Source: Prorocentrum cordatum
Lineage: Eukaryota > Sar > Dinophyceae > Prorocentrales > Prorocentraceae
Reading direction: 5' to 3'
DNA: 64,000 bases
NCBI GenBank assembly: GCA_963575745.1
Contig: CAUYUJ010014271.1
Coordinates: 875,862-939,861 of the forward strand
Shown: one piece after another, positions 11,425 to 22,226 of the stretch
Position numbering within the stretch: the stretch's first letter is position 1
Layout: each line of letters starts with the position of its first letter
Notes under the pieces: generated by a model
What the model saw: the letters and a program-made list of their open reading frames with translations, nothing else
The model's database searches: none
What the model was told of the DNA's origin: nothing
Program-made: the position numbers and the translations under genes

Positions 11425-12110
11425 TTGGTTTCGCAACGTGGGTTGTCAAAACAAAAACATGCGCTCGCATTCTTGCGAATTCTTAAGAAAGCTGTCGTTT
11501 TCAACCTGCTCATGGCACGTTACCAAAAAGAGCCCCCGCGCGCGCATGTCGAAATCGTTCGAACGCCCTTGCGCGCGGCCTGTCGCAAGAAAGCTTTGCA
11601 ACAAACGCACCGAACTGCACGCGCGCGCGTCGTCGCGCGCGCATGCCGAAATCTTTCAAGCAATTCGGTTCCGCAAGGAATTCAAAATGGAGTGCCCCGA
11701 AAACCTATGAACACGTATCGTTTGGCAACATCAGTTTTTGTTAACCTTTGGCTTTGGCAAATTCTGAACAAAACATTGTCTATTTAACTTCATGAGCCTC
11801 TCGCGACGCATGTCGAAATCAGTCAAACACCCTTGAGCGCGTGCTGGGGGGGGGCACGATTCCTTCGAAATAAATGTTTCGCAACAGCCGCTTCTTTAAA
11901 AGAGTCCCGCACGCGCACCTGCGAATTCTTTACACAAGCGAAGTCTTTTTCAACATGTACATCACATTCTTCCACGTGGGCCTCTCGCGCCGCATGCCGA
12001 AACCTCTCAAACCATCATCGCCGACGCGAAGGCACCGCCATCGTCATCGGCGTGATCGACATCGGCGCCGTCCTTGGCCTTGCCGTCGTCATCGTCGTCG
12101 TCGTCACCAG
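11425..12110. repeat. Irregular repeat cluster with shared motifs
   Basis: The motif GCATGYCGAAAYC followed by TTCAA or similar recurs at about 11545, 11641, 11809 and 11993. It comes with CTTGCGAATTCTT-like and GCGCGCGCGTCGTC-like segments. Spacing is irregular (about 96-184 bp), so this is a scrambled or decayed array. A GTCATCGTCGTCG tract closes it at 12.03-12.11 kb. Confidence 0.5.
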
Positions 12111-12152
12111 CATCGCTACTAGTATCGCCGTGCGTACAATCGGACCTAGGCC

Positions 12153-12303
12153 AGAAGAGTATCCTTCAAGAACATGAGGCCCTCCGCCGGCCAAAACACA
12201 CAGAACATCCAACGGTACCCTCCCAAGGATGCACAGGAACCTCCAACAAACAAGAAGAACACCAGGGCACCCTCCCCGAACCGACCTCGGTCTTAAACCT
12301 CGG
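12153..12303. repeat. Dispersed 151-bp repeat, copy 1
   Basis: It begins AGAAGAGTATCCTTCAAGAA, continues CCCTCCGCCGGCCAAAACAC and ends ACCCTCCCCGAACCGACCTC, GGTCTTAAACCTCGG. A second copy of the same length and orientation lies at 52744-52894. No clear terminal inverted repeat was seen. This is probably a short non-autonomous mobile element. Confidence 0.7.
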
Positions 12304-12690
12304 TACGACTGTACCGTTGTCGATTTCGCCACAATACCGCGCCCGCCCAAGGTGCCGACTCGCACTGCGGTGCCCACTGGGGTGATCAGTGCCACCGCGG
12401 CCGCGTCGGTCGCGCCAAACTAGCTGGCCGCTGTGCGCGCGCATGCGCGGGCTAGCGCGGTCGCAGAGACGCACCAGCCAACACCAAGCTCTCACGGCAA
12501 TCGCCGCCGCATGAGTTTTGCAAACCAACTTGCGGGTGGCTGGGTGGGATGATTGCGCGAGCAGTGGAGTTGTCAACTCCATGTTTTCCTAAATCAATTG
12601 CACTACATAGCGTTTACCACATAGTTTCCACAACAAGAATACAGATATTACACGATAGAGATAGCACCCGGAAGCTTACGCCAGGCAGAG
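12304..12690. other. No feature recognised
   Basis: Short CG-rich and mixed sequence; no coding or RNA signal was recognised. Confidence 0.3.
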
Positions 12691-12900
12691 CCTGCACCAC
12701 AGAACCTGCACAGCATAGCTTGCAGAACATGCATTGCACCACGCAGCCTACACATAGCTTGCATCACGTGGCGTGCGCCGCATAGCTTTCACCACGTAGC
12801 CTCACCACATAGCTTACTCCACATAGCTTGCACTGCAGAGCCTGCATCAACGTTCTAGCACAATGAAGCTTACATAGCATAGTTTGCACCATGTACCTTC
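12691..12900. repeat. Degenerate ~18-bp repeat
   Basis: Variants of ACATAGCTTGCACCAC recur about ten times, with substitutions in almost every copy. The tract is strongly decayed. Confidence 0.6.
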
Positions 12901-14491
12901 CACATCCACTGCATCCACCCGGCAACAACGCACCGTTTGTGGCCCACAATGGCAAACATGTGTTTGTCATTTTTCTGGAACTGGCTGCACTCCCGAGTCC
13001 AGACCGCGCCCTCCTCTATCAAAGCGCGCATGCACAGCTTTCTACAATGTGTGGTAATTTTTGCGCGAGTCGAGAACTTAATCTGACCGAGCGCGAGCGC
13101 GAAGAAAGCCGCCTGCGGGAAGAACAACCCTGGCCAGCGGATACCTCGGGGCATTGCCCTGCTCCCCCTTATCTGCCCTCCTCCTTGTTGGCACATGAGA
13201 TAGCAGCACGTCTCAAGACGCGGAAGACGCGACACGACCTTGTATGAGACAGAACGAAGGCGGGTCCGGCAACCCAGAACCGTAAAAGCCACTGTGAGAA
13301 CGGACATGTCGTGAACACCCTGTGCACTTTGCTCTTCAGAGCAGTTCTGTGGAACGGAACGCCGTCCTCATCGGCAGAGCTGCACCTGAAAGTAGAGCTC
13401 CTTTCCCTCCAGCTTGGACGTGGGCGGGCCCTGGGCCACCCCGAGAAAGAAGCTGCTCTCTTCAAGCCACAAGGCGGAGCGAACGACACATGATTATGTC
13501 AACCTTCATTCACCACGCCGCGCTGCCAGTGCAATCGTCCTCGGCGAAGTCAAAGGACAAGTCGCATGGATGACAAGTCACATCGAAGTACCGATGGCAT
13601 GCTGCCATGCGTTTTCGATGACGAGCCACATCGAAGCTGACCTGCGTGAAACCACCCAGTGAGCCTGTACAGCCACTCGGAGAAAGCGAAATCTGGAAGC
13701 ACTGAGTAGCGCCCCCGCACGCTTTCGGCCCTGGACTGAGACTACGTTCTGTTGTACGTGTATTTTGTTTTTTGCACCTCGAGCTCCACACACCCCGCCT
13801 GCACTTCTCCTGTCGTCACTGGCAGACCTGCACTTCAAAAAAAAATAGAATCAGGACCAGCTGCTTAGCAGCGCTGGCGTGGGAATCGGCCAACTATTGT
13901 TTCGCCGAACCCAGAAGGAGCGTCGGCAGGCTTGACGCAGATTTGTGCAAATGCTCAGGGTCCTCCCCCCCCTTCCATAGATCCGCGCCGAAATTTCAAA
14001 AGTGGCGCGCGGCATAAGCAAGAATAAGCGCTCAAACGGTATTGGACCGTATTACCAGGTCGCTGCCAGGCGCGGCGGGTCTGAATCATACCAGCGGGCG
14101 CAACCTTATCACTTTGGGGTCGATGTCGCGCGTGGTGGGTGTGAGCCCTTCCAGCGTGACCAGCGGGTGTGAACCCAGAGAGCCAGGGAAGCCGAAGAGA
14201 GAGAGAGAGAGAAGTACCCAACCAGCCCCTTCCAACCAACTTATATTTATGCGATCCTGTACTCTGCCTCTCCATGTGCCACTCGCTCGTGGCTCTCAAA
14301 ACTCCGCTGACGCGCACATGCTGCGTATGATGCAGAGTTCTTCTCGATGGGCATCTAGGTAAAGCTGTGACGCTTGATTTTTGTCCACACCAGTAACCAA
14401 GAACTTTGCACCATACGACTGCAAATGTGGCGGCTGCTCCGCGCGCGCGCGATTTGAACTGGCAAACCTGGACTGACGGGCCGCAGGCGAC
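12901..14491. other. No gene recognised
   Basis: Only minor structure is visible. A 22-bp near-duplicate GATGACRAGYCACATCGAAG occurs at about 13567 and 13618, with the palindrome GGCATGCTGCCATGC nearby. A short GA run is at about 14200. The sequence just left of the Mei2-like stop codon is presumably its 3' untranslated region. Confidence 0.35.
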
Positions 14492-15199
14492 TCACAAGGC
14501 CGGGTGGCCCCACTGCCCCATGGCTGGCCACGGGAAGAGCTGTGTCCCCTGCTGCCTGGCCAGGTCCGTCCACTGGCAGGAGCCGAACGGCAAGTACGTT
14601 ACCGAATTCGGGTGCTGCTCGAAGTGGTATTCGCTGGCGGACACCTGTGGACAGGCGCCCGCCGATGCTGACAAAAACTCGCCCGGCGGCTTCGACAACG
14701 CCGTCTGTGGGCCGGCTCCCTCCGCGAGGCCACTGATCTGCGGAGGTGTTGCTGGGAGCCTAGCGGCTGGCTGGGCAGCCGGCGATGATTGCTCCAAACT
14801 GCCACGGTCGGGGTCGCTGTTGCTGATGACAAGCCGGCGGTAGTTCGGATTTCGAATGGTCCCAGCTGTCTCCAGCATCGCTATGTTGGCCTCGAACCCT
14901 TGGATGTGCGCGGCAGTCACCTGCAAACGACGGCTGTCGCTGTCAGGATGGTTCGAAAACCGCTGCCACCCGTGCCACATATTCTTGAAGCACCTCGCGG
15001 CGGTCGGAGTCTTGAAGTTCAAGAACACGTACCCCTTGTTGAGGCTGGATTTGAAGTCGCGCGGCATGTAACAGAAATCATACATGCCCTGGAAGCCAGA
15101 CTTGTCCAGCTCGCTCACAAACTCGTCCTGCTGGCACCTCTCTGGCACGTTTCGCACCATCACCGTGGTGATGCTATGGGGCCCGCTCGTGCTCGTCAT
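14492..15199 (-). CDS. Mei2-like C-terminal RNA recognition motif protein
   Basis: This is an intact 235-residue frame with no intron in the coding part. Residues about 10-115 form the atypical C-terminal RNA recognition motif of Mei2-type proteins. TTVMVRNVPERC matches beta-1/RNP2, and a GFQGMYDFCYMPRDFK segment matches the family pattern YDFxYxPxDF. NKGYVFLNFKTPTAA matches RNP1 with GYxFxNF, and VTAAHIQGFEANI matches the family's IQG segment. By family knowledge it binds RNA. Mei2 proteins act in meiosis and development, but dinoflagellate members are numerous and their roles are not known to me. The C-terminal half is Pro/Ala/Ser-rich and looks unstructured. The Met at 15199 is the first after an in-frame TGA about 90 bases upstream. 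The 14732-15199 half is conserved, while the C-terminal tail is less certain to be coding. Short Mei2-type proteins with only this motif are common in dinoflagellates, so truncation need not mean decay. No spliced-leader relic is seen upstream. Confidence 0.85.
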   Translation of the reverse strand: MTSTSGPHSITTVMVRNVPERCQQDEFVSELDKSGFQGMYDFCYMPRDFKSSLNKGYVFLNFKTPTAARCFKNMWHGWQRFSNHPDSDSRRLQVTAAHIQGFEANIAMLETAGTIRNPNYRRLVISNSDPDRGSLEQSSPAAQPAARLPATPPQISGLAEGAGPQTALSKPPGEFLSASAGACPQVSASEYHFEQHPNSVTYLPFGSCQWTDLARQQGTQLFPWPAMGQWGHPAL

Positions 15200-15836
15200 C
15201 TCCTTGGCGAAGCGGGGATTTGTCCATATCCACCGCCTGTGTGACCGACATCCTGGGACCCCACGGGGCGGTGGATATGCATATTTTCAGCTCCCTGGAG
15301 CTCGAATGCATACAGAAGTGCCCTGTGACGTACCCAACCCATTTGCATCAAGCGACAAAAGGAGTTGGCCCACAGTTGCCAGGACAATGACATTGCAGGC
15401 GCCGTTATATCTTGTACAAGCTATATGGGATGCGCTCACGTGGCACGATTCACAGGACAACAACGGAAGGACGAGGAGCGAGGGCCCAGGCTTCAAGAGG
15501 ACATGGGGGCGGGAACGAAGGGCAGGAGAGGGACGCGTGGAGGGCCGAAAGCGCGGCAACAGCAGAGGGAAGTTGGCAGGGGGCAGAGGACAACGACGAA
15601 AGTGACGGGAGGAGCCCGAAGAGTGTTGTTTTTGTCGGTAGTACATTAAAGATGCAGCGCTGCCTGCGCCATGTCGCCGCGGCGCTCGAACAAACAATTC
15701 AAACTGCTTATAGCTAGTGCAGGAAGCGAACGAGGCCTAGCTCGCCCGCCAGCTTCTGTGCTCCCTTCGTGGCGATCCCGGAACTCGAAACAACCCTCAG
15801 GCAAAATTAAAAAACGCCAGTCCGCTGGACCCCAAG
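15200..15836. other. Upstream region of the Mei2-like gene, no other gene recognised
   Basis: The minus-strand sequence just upstream of 15199 should hold the 5' untranslated region of the Mei2-like mRNA. A near-duplicate GGTGGATATG occurs at 15225-15275 on the minus strand. GA-rich low-complexity sequence fills 15.46-15.62 kb. No promoter motif is recognisable, as expected for dinoflagellates. Confidence 0.35.
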
Positions 15837-16035
15837 TCCGCGTGAGACGTCACTCCGCTGGACCCCCCAGCAGCCCTCAAAAGTGGCGATGGTTTCGCAG
15901 ATCGTAAACCACCCAGGGATGGAGAGGTTTCCTGGTGTCCGCGTAAGACGTCGCTCCGCTGCACCCCCAGCAGACCTCGAAAGTGGCGACAGTTTTGCAG
16001 ATCGCAGCCCCCCAGGGATGGCCAGGCAGGAGGCA
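15837..16035. repeat. Second locus of the R100 repeat family, 2 units
   Basis: Two units, starting about 15837 and 15938, share CTCCGCTGGACCCCCCAGCAG, AAAGTGGCGA and TTTCGCAGATCG with the array at 0.27-0.96 kb. They differ from it in the first third, where GTCCGCGTGAGACGTC replaces GAGTCCCCGTGGTGCC. Confidence 0.8.
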
Positions 16036-16180
16036 AACTGGCACGCAGGAAGGAGCGAGGTGAGAGGCAGGAGAGAACAGGAGAGGAGGAGGGGGGCGGG
16101 AGGAGGAGAAGACGCGCGCGCGCAGTGCTCTATTCAAAACGAATACCAAACGCAGGAGGGTTGGGAATTATCCGCCGCCT
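16036..16180. repeat. Flank shared with 0.96-1.12 kb
   Basis: A GA-rich tract is followed by GCAGTGCTCTATTCAAAACG and CGCAGGAGGGTTGGGAAT, the same order as downstream of the first R100 array. Confidence 0.65.
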
Positions 16181-16400
16181 GCCGATGCCCCCGAAGATCG
16201 ATCCCCCAGGAGGTGGCTATGGATACATCTCCGCCCCGGATCTCGGAGGCGGCTGGGGCGTCTGCGCTGGGTGGGCCCCGAGAGAAGCGGCCAAGACAGG
16301 TGGACGAGGTCAAATCCGCTCAAGGTCAATCCCCAGATACGAGACCGATGTTGCATCACAGCAGCAATTCGGCCCCTGACTTTCGTCCTGGGCTCGGTTG

Positions 16401-16452
16401 AGTGAAGTGATGAATTTCGGGGTCCTTACGTGGGATAGAACATCACTTCACT
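16401..16452. repeat. 12-bp perfect inverted repeat (hairpin)
   Basis: AGTGAAGTGATG at 16401-16412 pairs perfectly with CATCACTTCACT at 16441-16452 across a 28-bp loop. Confidence 0.7.
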
Positions 16453-18067
16453 AATCTGGGGCCCCTGCGGCCTCAGTGGGCCCTAGGGCACAAAATTAAT
16501 GACGTGATGGTTTTCGGGCCTGTGACCAGACCCATCCCGGAGTCGAGGCTGACCAGAGTTCTCGAGCCGCGCCCAGCCGTGGCGACGCACGGGCCCAGTT
16601 GTGTTCCCTTTCCTCTGGCAGAAGCCCGTGAACGGCCACCTCGCGCCCCCCCGCTGGCCCCCAAACTCGGATCCTTGATCTTGTTTGCTTGAGCCACTCG
16701 CTTCTTGCGGCCACGGCCGCGACACTTGCGCCCCTGCACGGGTCGGACGACACGGGGGGGGTCGCAGGGGTGCAGGGTTAGCGAGGGAGCTCGCGTGGCC
16801 GCTTTCCCCGGCGCCTCCCGGCGCTGGAGGCGCCGAGGCGAGGCGTCGAGGAACGCGCCCGGCGGCGGGACCGAGGACAGCTGCCTGCAGCAGGCTTCGT
16901 GACTGGAGGCCTCCTGGGTGTGGTGCGAGCAGATGGGGTCGGACAACCGCGCCGCTATCGGCGACGTCGGCGGTGCATCGGCGACGCCGGCATCGAGAAA
17001 ATCGGGCTCCACATCGAGTTGCATCCTCGATGCATTGGCGATGCGGCGCGGTCCACCGACCCTATGCACTCGGACCCCATCTGGGAGGCATAGAGCGTCT
17101 CTAGAGCTATCTGGAGGTCCATCTGGTGCAATTGTGCATACCAGATCCGTGTTTGGCAATCCCAGGGCCCGAAACACGGCCCGCGGAGGCCGAAAAGAGC
17201 AACAGAAAGAACACACACATGAAACCAAACTCGAGACTGCCACCGCCTCATTGAGGGGCAACGGTAGGGCGGGACTGGCATAGGGGGGATGCGTCGACCT
17301 GGAATCGGCGATACGTCGCCGATAGATCAGCGATAGCCCCACGATAGTGAGTCCGCACCTTCCTGGGGGGGGTGGGGCTATCGGGCCCCTATCGGCGATC
17401 GATGGGCGGTTGGGGGTCGATGCATCCCCCCCTATGCCTATCACCCCCTATCGTTGCCCCCGACTCATGCCCAAACAAATGCTGCGCCGCCTCAGGCCCC
17501 CAGCTAGCTCCAGGCTGCCTGCCACAGATTCCCTGACCCCCTCCCCTCTCGGAGGAGAGCTCGAGGAGACAACGGCGGCGGCGGTGAGACAACCGCGGCC
17601 AAATCCGCTCAAAATCGGACCCCAGACTACTCTTGGGGTCCAAACGCGCGAATTTTCCGAGCTGCGTCCAGCCGCTGCGACGAGGGGGCCCCCCGAGGGT
17701 CATCGACGCGACCCTTGTCTCACCTGACCCTCCTCTGACCATGCTCGGCTGCACGCAAGAGTGACCTTTGGCACGAGTGACCTTTGGTGTGCGGCTTTCG
17801 GGGGCCGCGAGGTGGCCCAATCCAAGCGCACAGGCCAAGTGCTGGGGGGACCCCTGTGGTCCCGCACCACAAGTCACTCTGGCGAAGGGCCACTCTTGCG
17901 CGCAGCTGACTTCCCCCTCCGTCCAACCCGACCTGCTCAGACCCCTGCGAGGGCTGCGGCTGCTGCGCGGCGCCGTCTGCCACCCGGGGCTCCTGCTGCT
18001 CGCCTCCGGGCCGCCACCGATCGGGCATTGCCAGAGCCTGGGATCCTGTCGGTGCATGTTTCTTTGA
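16453..18067. other. No gene recognised; GC-rich open frames without domains
   Basis: Minus-strand frames of 323 codons (17444 to 16473) and 257 codons (18162 to 17389) are open, but Pro/Arg/Ser-rich and without any motif I recognise. The DNA has internal near-repeats: CAAATCCGCTCAA at about 16312 and 17601, and CGGCGACG-type motifs at 16.95-17.05 kb and 17.31-17.40 kb. I consider the frames chance consequences of GC content. Confidence 0.3.
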
Positions 18068-18227
18068 CTACCTACCAGACCACCCCAACCCAACCGGAAG
18101 ACCCGAATTTCGGGTTGGGGGGGTAAGGGTTCCACACGTGTTTTTTCTATGTTTCCCGACACCCCCCCACTGGAAATCGAGGGTAAATTTGAGCCTTCGG
18201 GTTGGGTTGGGGTGGTTTGGTGGGTGG
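18068..18227. mobile_element. MITE-like element with ~27-bp terminal inverted repeats
   Basis: The left arm at 18074-18100 (ACCAGACCACCCCAACCCAA, then CCGGAAG) is the reverse complement of 18195-18221 with two mismatches. Weaker pairing continues outward about 6 bases. The interior is about 95 bp and non-coding. It may be a miniature transposon or a simple foldback; no second copy was seen. Confidence 0.55.
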
Positions 18228-18812
18228 TGATTCGTCACGCCAGCTGCGCAGTTCCGGGCCCTGGGACCATCACAGATCGACCGACTCGAGAAATGCAGCA
18301 GGGAGGTGGGGGGTCCAGGGCTCCAATCGTGAGCTTCGCTTGCGGTGTCCCGATCTTGAGGCAGCGCAGGATCTCAGGGGAGGTGTTCATGGGAAGGCTT
18401 CGGGGTGCGCACGAACAGCCATCCGGGTAGTCCTGCCTGGCCCCAACGGGCCCGCCCCAGGCAGTCCCAGCTGGCCTGACAAGAGGCCCCGCGAGTAGCC
18501 ATCGGTCGGACGAAGTAGGTAGAAACATGACGTAGGAATGCGTTGGAAGTAGATTGGGTGTCCGCCCGCCCCCTGAAGAGGACGGAAGAGGCGAAGCCAC
18601 TCGATCATTGAAGTAGGAAGGCGCTCAAAGTAACTTGGAATCTGGTATTCCAGAACTACCTCCTTTCGACGACCGACGGGTAGCCCAGGGCGGTCTCAAC
18701 GGCCCCCCTGTGGGGCGCAGAGAGCCTCGGGGGCGCCGCCGGAGACGGGCGCCAGGCTGCCGAAACCGCCCTGGTCTGCTCGGGGGGCCTGCCGAGGCCA
18801 GCCAGGACTGTA
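18228..18812. other. No gene recognised
   Basis: Mixed unique-looking sequence; no feature was found. Confidence 0.3.
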
Positions 18813-18997
18813 TACTCCAGATGTCGTAATAAAAGGGAGGGGGTCTGGACCCTCCAAGACAAGCCGTTTCAGACCTCCCCCGTGGGAGAACCCTCCAAAA
18901 CATCGTCCCCAGACCCCCCCAGGCCCTCCAAGATAGCCTGGAAGAGACCCCCCCCCGAAATGAGACCCCCCTCCCTTTTATTACGAAATCTGGAGTA
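18813..18997. mobile_element. MITE-like element with ~35-bp terminal inverted repeats
   Basis: The left end TACTCCAGATGTCGTAATAA, AAGGGAGGGGGTCTGG (18813-18848) is matched in inverse by 18963-18997, which ends TTACGAAATCTGGAGTA. There is only a mismatch or two plus a G-run length change. Both ends show TA, compatible with a TA target site. The interior repeats GGTCT and CCCTCCAA pieces and has no gene. Confidence 0.65.
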
Positions 18998-19978
18998 CCT
19001 GCGCACCCCGAAGCCCTACCAGGTGCTCATGGCGTCGATCGCGCAATCGGATCGGAGCGGACGCAGACCGCATCGCCAGCGAGTCGCCACGGGTCGGCTC
19101 GACGTCGGAGCGCTGCGCCCGGCTCCTGCTACTAGCCCTTGCCGATGCCGGCGAGAACGGGGAAGGAGCGCCTCGAGTCGGAATCGCGCCTCCAGCTGTC
19201 GAATCGAATCGCATCGAATCTCAGTAATGCTATTCTACTGGCGAAGCTTTTGACGACAAAACGTAATCCAAACAAATAAACGTTTAAACGCCAAATGATC
19301 GGTATAGCGTTGGACGAATCTCGGCTGACTGAACGCGAGAACGCGAGCGCCCGCGCGATGCTCCTTGCTGCCCTCTGATGCCCCGCCAAGCTGCCCTTCC
19401 AAGGTGTCCCCAGCATTTTCCAGAGATGCCCGAGCACCCCTCACCGGAACCACAGGGTCCCAGAGGCTTCACACTGACGCAAAGAACTGGGGACACCCTG
19501 GGCCGGGAAGAGTTCTGGCAACTCCTGAGCTTGATGGCAAACAACGCCGATGCCTGCGCTGTCGCGCCGGGTGTCGCAGGTGCCGCTGTAGTCGCCAAAC
19601 TCGCTCTCGGTGTCGGGGTAAGTGACCACAGTAGACTCGCAAGCCGCAGACTCGCAAGCCACAGCCTCGGAGTCGCATTTCTTCCCGTCCAATTCAGCCC
19701 TCCTGGCAACCTGATCGCCCACGAACATCGCTGATGGCGCTCACGCAGTCAACCAGAGTGGTCCTGAAGGAGCGAGCGCGACCTGAAACGCCAGAGCCTC
19801 GAGCACAAATAGCGATGAATTTGCCTACCACCGCATCTTGATCGCAGGTCGCTAGCGCACTGACAGCGTATGCTGCTCAAGCGGCTCACGGGCCAGCTGG
19901 CTAAATCGGTCTCAAGCCAACTGTCTTGCACCTTGGGATTGCCGTGCCGGTGGGGATGTTCACAAACGGGGACATCGA
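18998..19978. other. No gene recognised
   Basis: Open frames here have no identifiable domain. TCGAATCGCATCGAATC-like short repeats lie at about 19.2 kb. Confidence 0.3.
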
Positions 19979-20158
19979 TACAGTCGGGGCGTAGACCTAA
20001 GAAACCCTAAATAAGGAACGGGGCCCCTTTCTCCCATAAGTTGAACTTCGATTTCCCATGGAAACCCGCAGGCAAACCGGAGGCAAACTGCAGAACAATC
20101 AAGGAAAACCGAGCCCCTCCCCAACGAAAAGGGTTCCTTCTTCAGGGCCCCGACTGTA
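19979..20158. mobile_element. MITE family M1 copy (TACAGTCGGGGC termini), 180 bp
   Basis: It starts TACAGTCGGGGCG and ends GCCCCGACTGTA, a 12-bp perfect terminal inverted repeat. Looser pairing runs inward (CTAAGAAACCC against GGGTTCCTTCTT). CAGT after a TA is the terminal pattern of Tc1/mariner and pogo-type DNA transposons, whose target duplication is TA. The interior holds AAGTTGAACTTCGATTTCCC and CCCCTCCCCAACGAAAAGGG. The same layout occurs at 47101, 55265 and, diverged, 24743. It has no coding capacity, so movement would depend on a transposase elsewhere. Confidence 0.85.
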
Positions 20159-20920
20159 CGCACTCCATCCAAACTTGCTGCCGTGGACCGAAACGTTCTC
20201 CGTCCTTCCCTTCCTCCCCCCAGGTCAAGAAAGTGCCACATGTGCAGTGTTCCCTGTTCGGGGGCCCTGGGAAGGGGGATAGATGGGTGGCCGCAAGTCC
20301 GACCACCACTCCGATCTTCCACCATTCAACTCGCGGACCGAGTCGGCGTATATTCTGACTCTATGCTCCCTTCTCGAAGGGCGCGGCGTATACAAGAGTT
20401 CGTCCAGCAAGGGGGGATTCGAATTGTGGTTGGAACATGTGTCCCCGATGGTGAAGGCGCCTCTTCTACAACATCGCCAGACTTATTGGCACAGCGACGT
20501 GAGACAAAACACCGCTGGACAATCCGGGAACATTACACGCGATGCCAACACCGGCGACACGCCAGAAAGGTCATGAGGAGACAGGGGGAGGACGGGAGAG
20601 AATAAGGCGAAACGTAGCCTGGTCTGCCAAGCGCCGGACTTTGGGCGATGTACAGGTACGAGCAACAAGGGCCCACATAATAAACTAAGAAGCGCACTGC
20701 CAAGACATCGCGCGGCGTGCCTCTGCCCTGGCCAACGCCACGCTCACAAATAACTTCAGAGGAGAGCCGGACAGCGGAGGGGGTGGCAGGGAGTTGCCAG
20801 GGGCCAAGAGCAGTGATGTGTCGAGCAGCTCGTGCCCGCGCAGGCCCAAACGGATGTCGCTGGAAGCCCCCGCAGAATTGCCTCACACGAGTGTGGGGAA
20901 AGGCGAGGGGCGAGGACCGA

Positions 20921-20922
<2 letters not shown>
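20159..20922. other. No gene recognised
   Basis: No domain or RNA gene was seen. The frames present are short and overlap on both strands. Confidence 0.3.
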
Positions 20923-20957
<35 letters not shown>

Positions 20958-20968
20958 GAGAGAGAGAG
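20923..20968. repeat. (GA)n microsatellite
   Basis: About 22 GA units with one GT interruption. Confidence 0.95.
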
Positions 20969-21345
20969 GGAGAAACAGTTGTTGCCCAGGGGGAGAGGAT
21001 TCGGGCGGGAGGGCAACGAGGAAGGTCAGCGGAACGAGGCACGACAATCTTGTTCCAACGGACACTGCAATGGCGCTCGACTGCGCGCACTAGGTAAGCC
21101 CGGAATCACCTGAGGGCTAACCTGCGATCGGCGAGCCAACGCGCGAGACCTTGGCAAAGCACAAAGTTTCACGACGAGTACAATGGTTCGAACAACAGTT
21201 CGGTGGTGGAGAGGGACTCGGACCAAATGCTCCAGGGAGGCAAGAGGTTGCCAGCTGGCAGGCAATGGCTAACAACGTCACTGAATCGAGCCACCAACGA
21301 TTTGGCAGCGTGGGGGCTCTGCGTAAGGTTAGGAACTTTGCATAG

Positions 21346-21463
21346 CGTGTCGCGGCGGCGGCCCCAGCGACACGCTGTGCGCTATGCCCTTCGAGCGGGT
21401 AACGTGTCGCTCCGATTGGTGGGACGGAAGGCTGGAACAATATCGGGTTGTTCACGCCTAGGG
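21346..21463. repeat. Duplicated ~118-bp segment, copy 1
   Basis: This resembles 22108-22226: both have GTGTCGCGGCGGCGGCCC, CTCCGATTGGTGG and TTCACGCCTA or TTGACGCCTA near the end. Further pieces (TAGCGTGTCGCGCCG) follow at about 21477. The pair is about 762 bp apart. Confidence 0.6.
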
Positions 21464-22107
21464 ACCAGCCCGTAGATAGCGTGTCGCGCCGAGATGTGGT
21501 GCCCAGAGCAGGCGGCGCGACACGCTGAGCCAACGCCCCTGATCGTTTCAACCTCGGACTGACCATAGGCCGTGGACAAGGAGTCGGGCTCTGAGACGGT
21601 GAGGGTTGTGTTGCGCTCGACCGTTGCGGTGGGTGGCCGCTCAGCAGGAGCGCCGCCCAGCAGGAGCACAGTAGACGCATGCGATGGTACATCTTGCCAT
21701 TCGAAATGTTGCAAGGGCGCCTAACTTCGCGCTTCGCGCTGCGCGAAGCGTGAATACCTTCGCGCTATCGCGCCGCCCCACAGGGGAGAAGAGGAGGATG
21801 CAGAGGAAGCGGAGCCGAACCGCCAAGCTCGAAGCGTGAATGAATTCGCGCTCTCGAGGGCTCCCCTGTGTTTGGGCGCATCTTTGATAGATTTTTCAGG
21901 CTCCCAGGGTGCACCAGAACTTCTGCGGGCTCCCAAGGCCATCATCGCGGGATCGGAGGCTTATGCGGGAGCACCCGCTGGCAGGCCGATCCCTTACTCG
22001 ACATGCCTGCCGCGCCTCCGCGTGGAGACCAGAGGCTCTCCCGCCCCCCGCGGCGTTGCTCGGTCTCGTCTCCTGGATGCCGCGCATCGGGCACGGGTGT
22101 GCGGTCG
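21464..22107. other. No gene recognised; short hairpins
   Basis: A perfect short hairpin CGCTTCGCGC T GCGCGAAGCG lies at about 21732-21752. CGAAGCGTGAATNNNTTCGCGCT recurs at about 21745 and 21832. No gene was identified. Confidence 0.4.
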
Positions 22108-22226
22108 GGTGTCGCGGCGGCGGCCCTGGCGGCACGCTGCGCGCTTGCCCTGCGAGCGGACAACGTGCCACTCCGATTGGTGGAACGGGAGGCTGGAGCA
22201 GCCTCCTGTCGTTGACGCCTATCGGG
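22108..22226. repeat. Duplicated ~118-bp segment, copy 2
   Basis: This is the partner of 21346-21463, with substitutions throughout and the same orientation. Confidence 0.6.

Noticed and set aside
15200-15320. Relic of a dinoflagellate spliced leader upstream of the Mei2-like gene
   Set aside because: Searched by eye for TTTTGGCTCAAG on the minus strand; not found.
16473-18162. 323- and 257-codon minus-strand frames
   Set aside because: Pro/Arg/Ser-rich, no motif, and one runs through the MITE-like inverted repeat at 18.07 kb.
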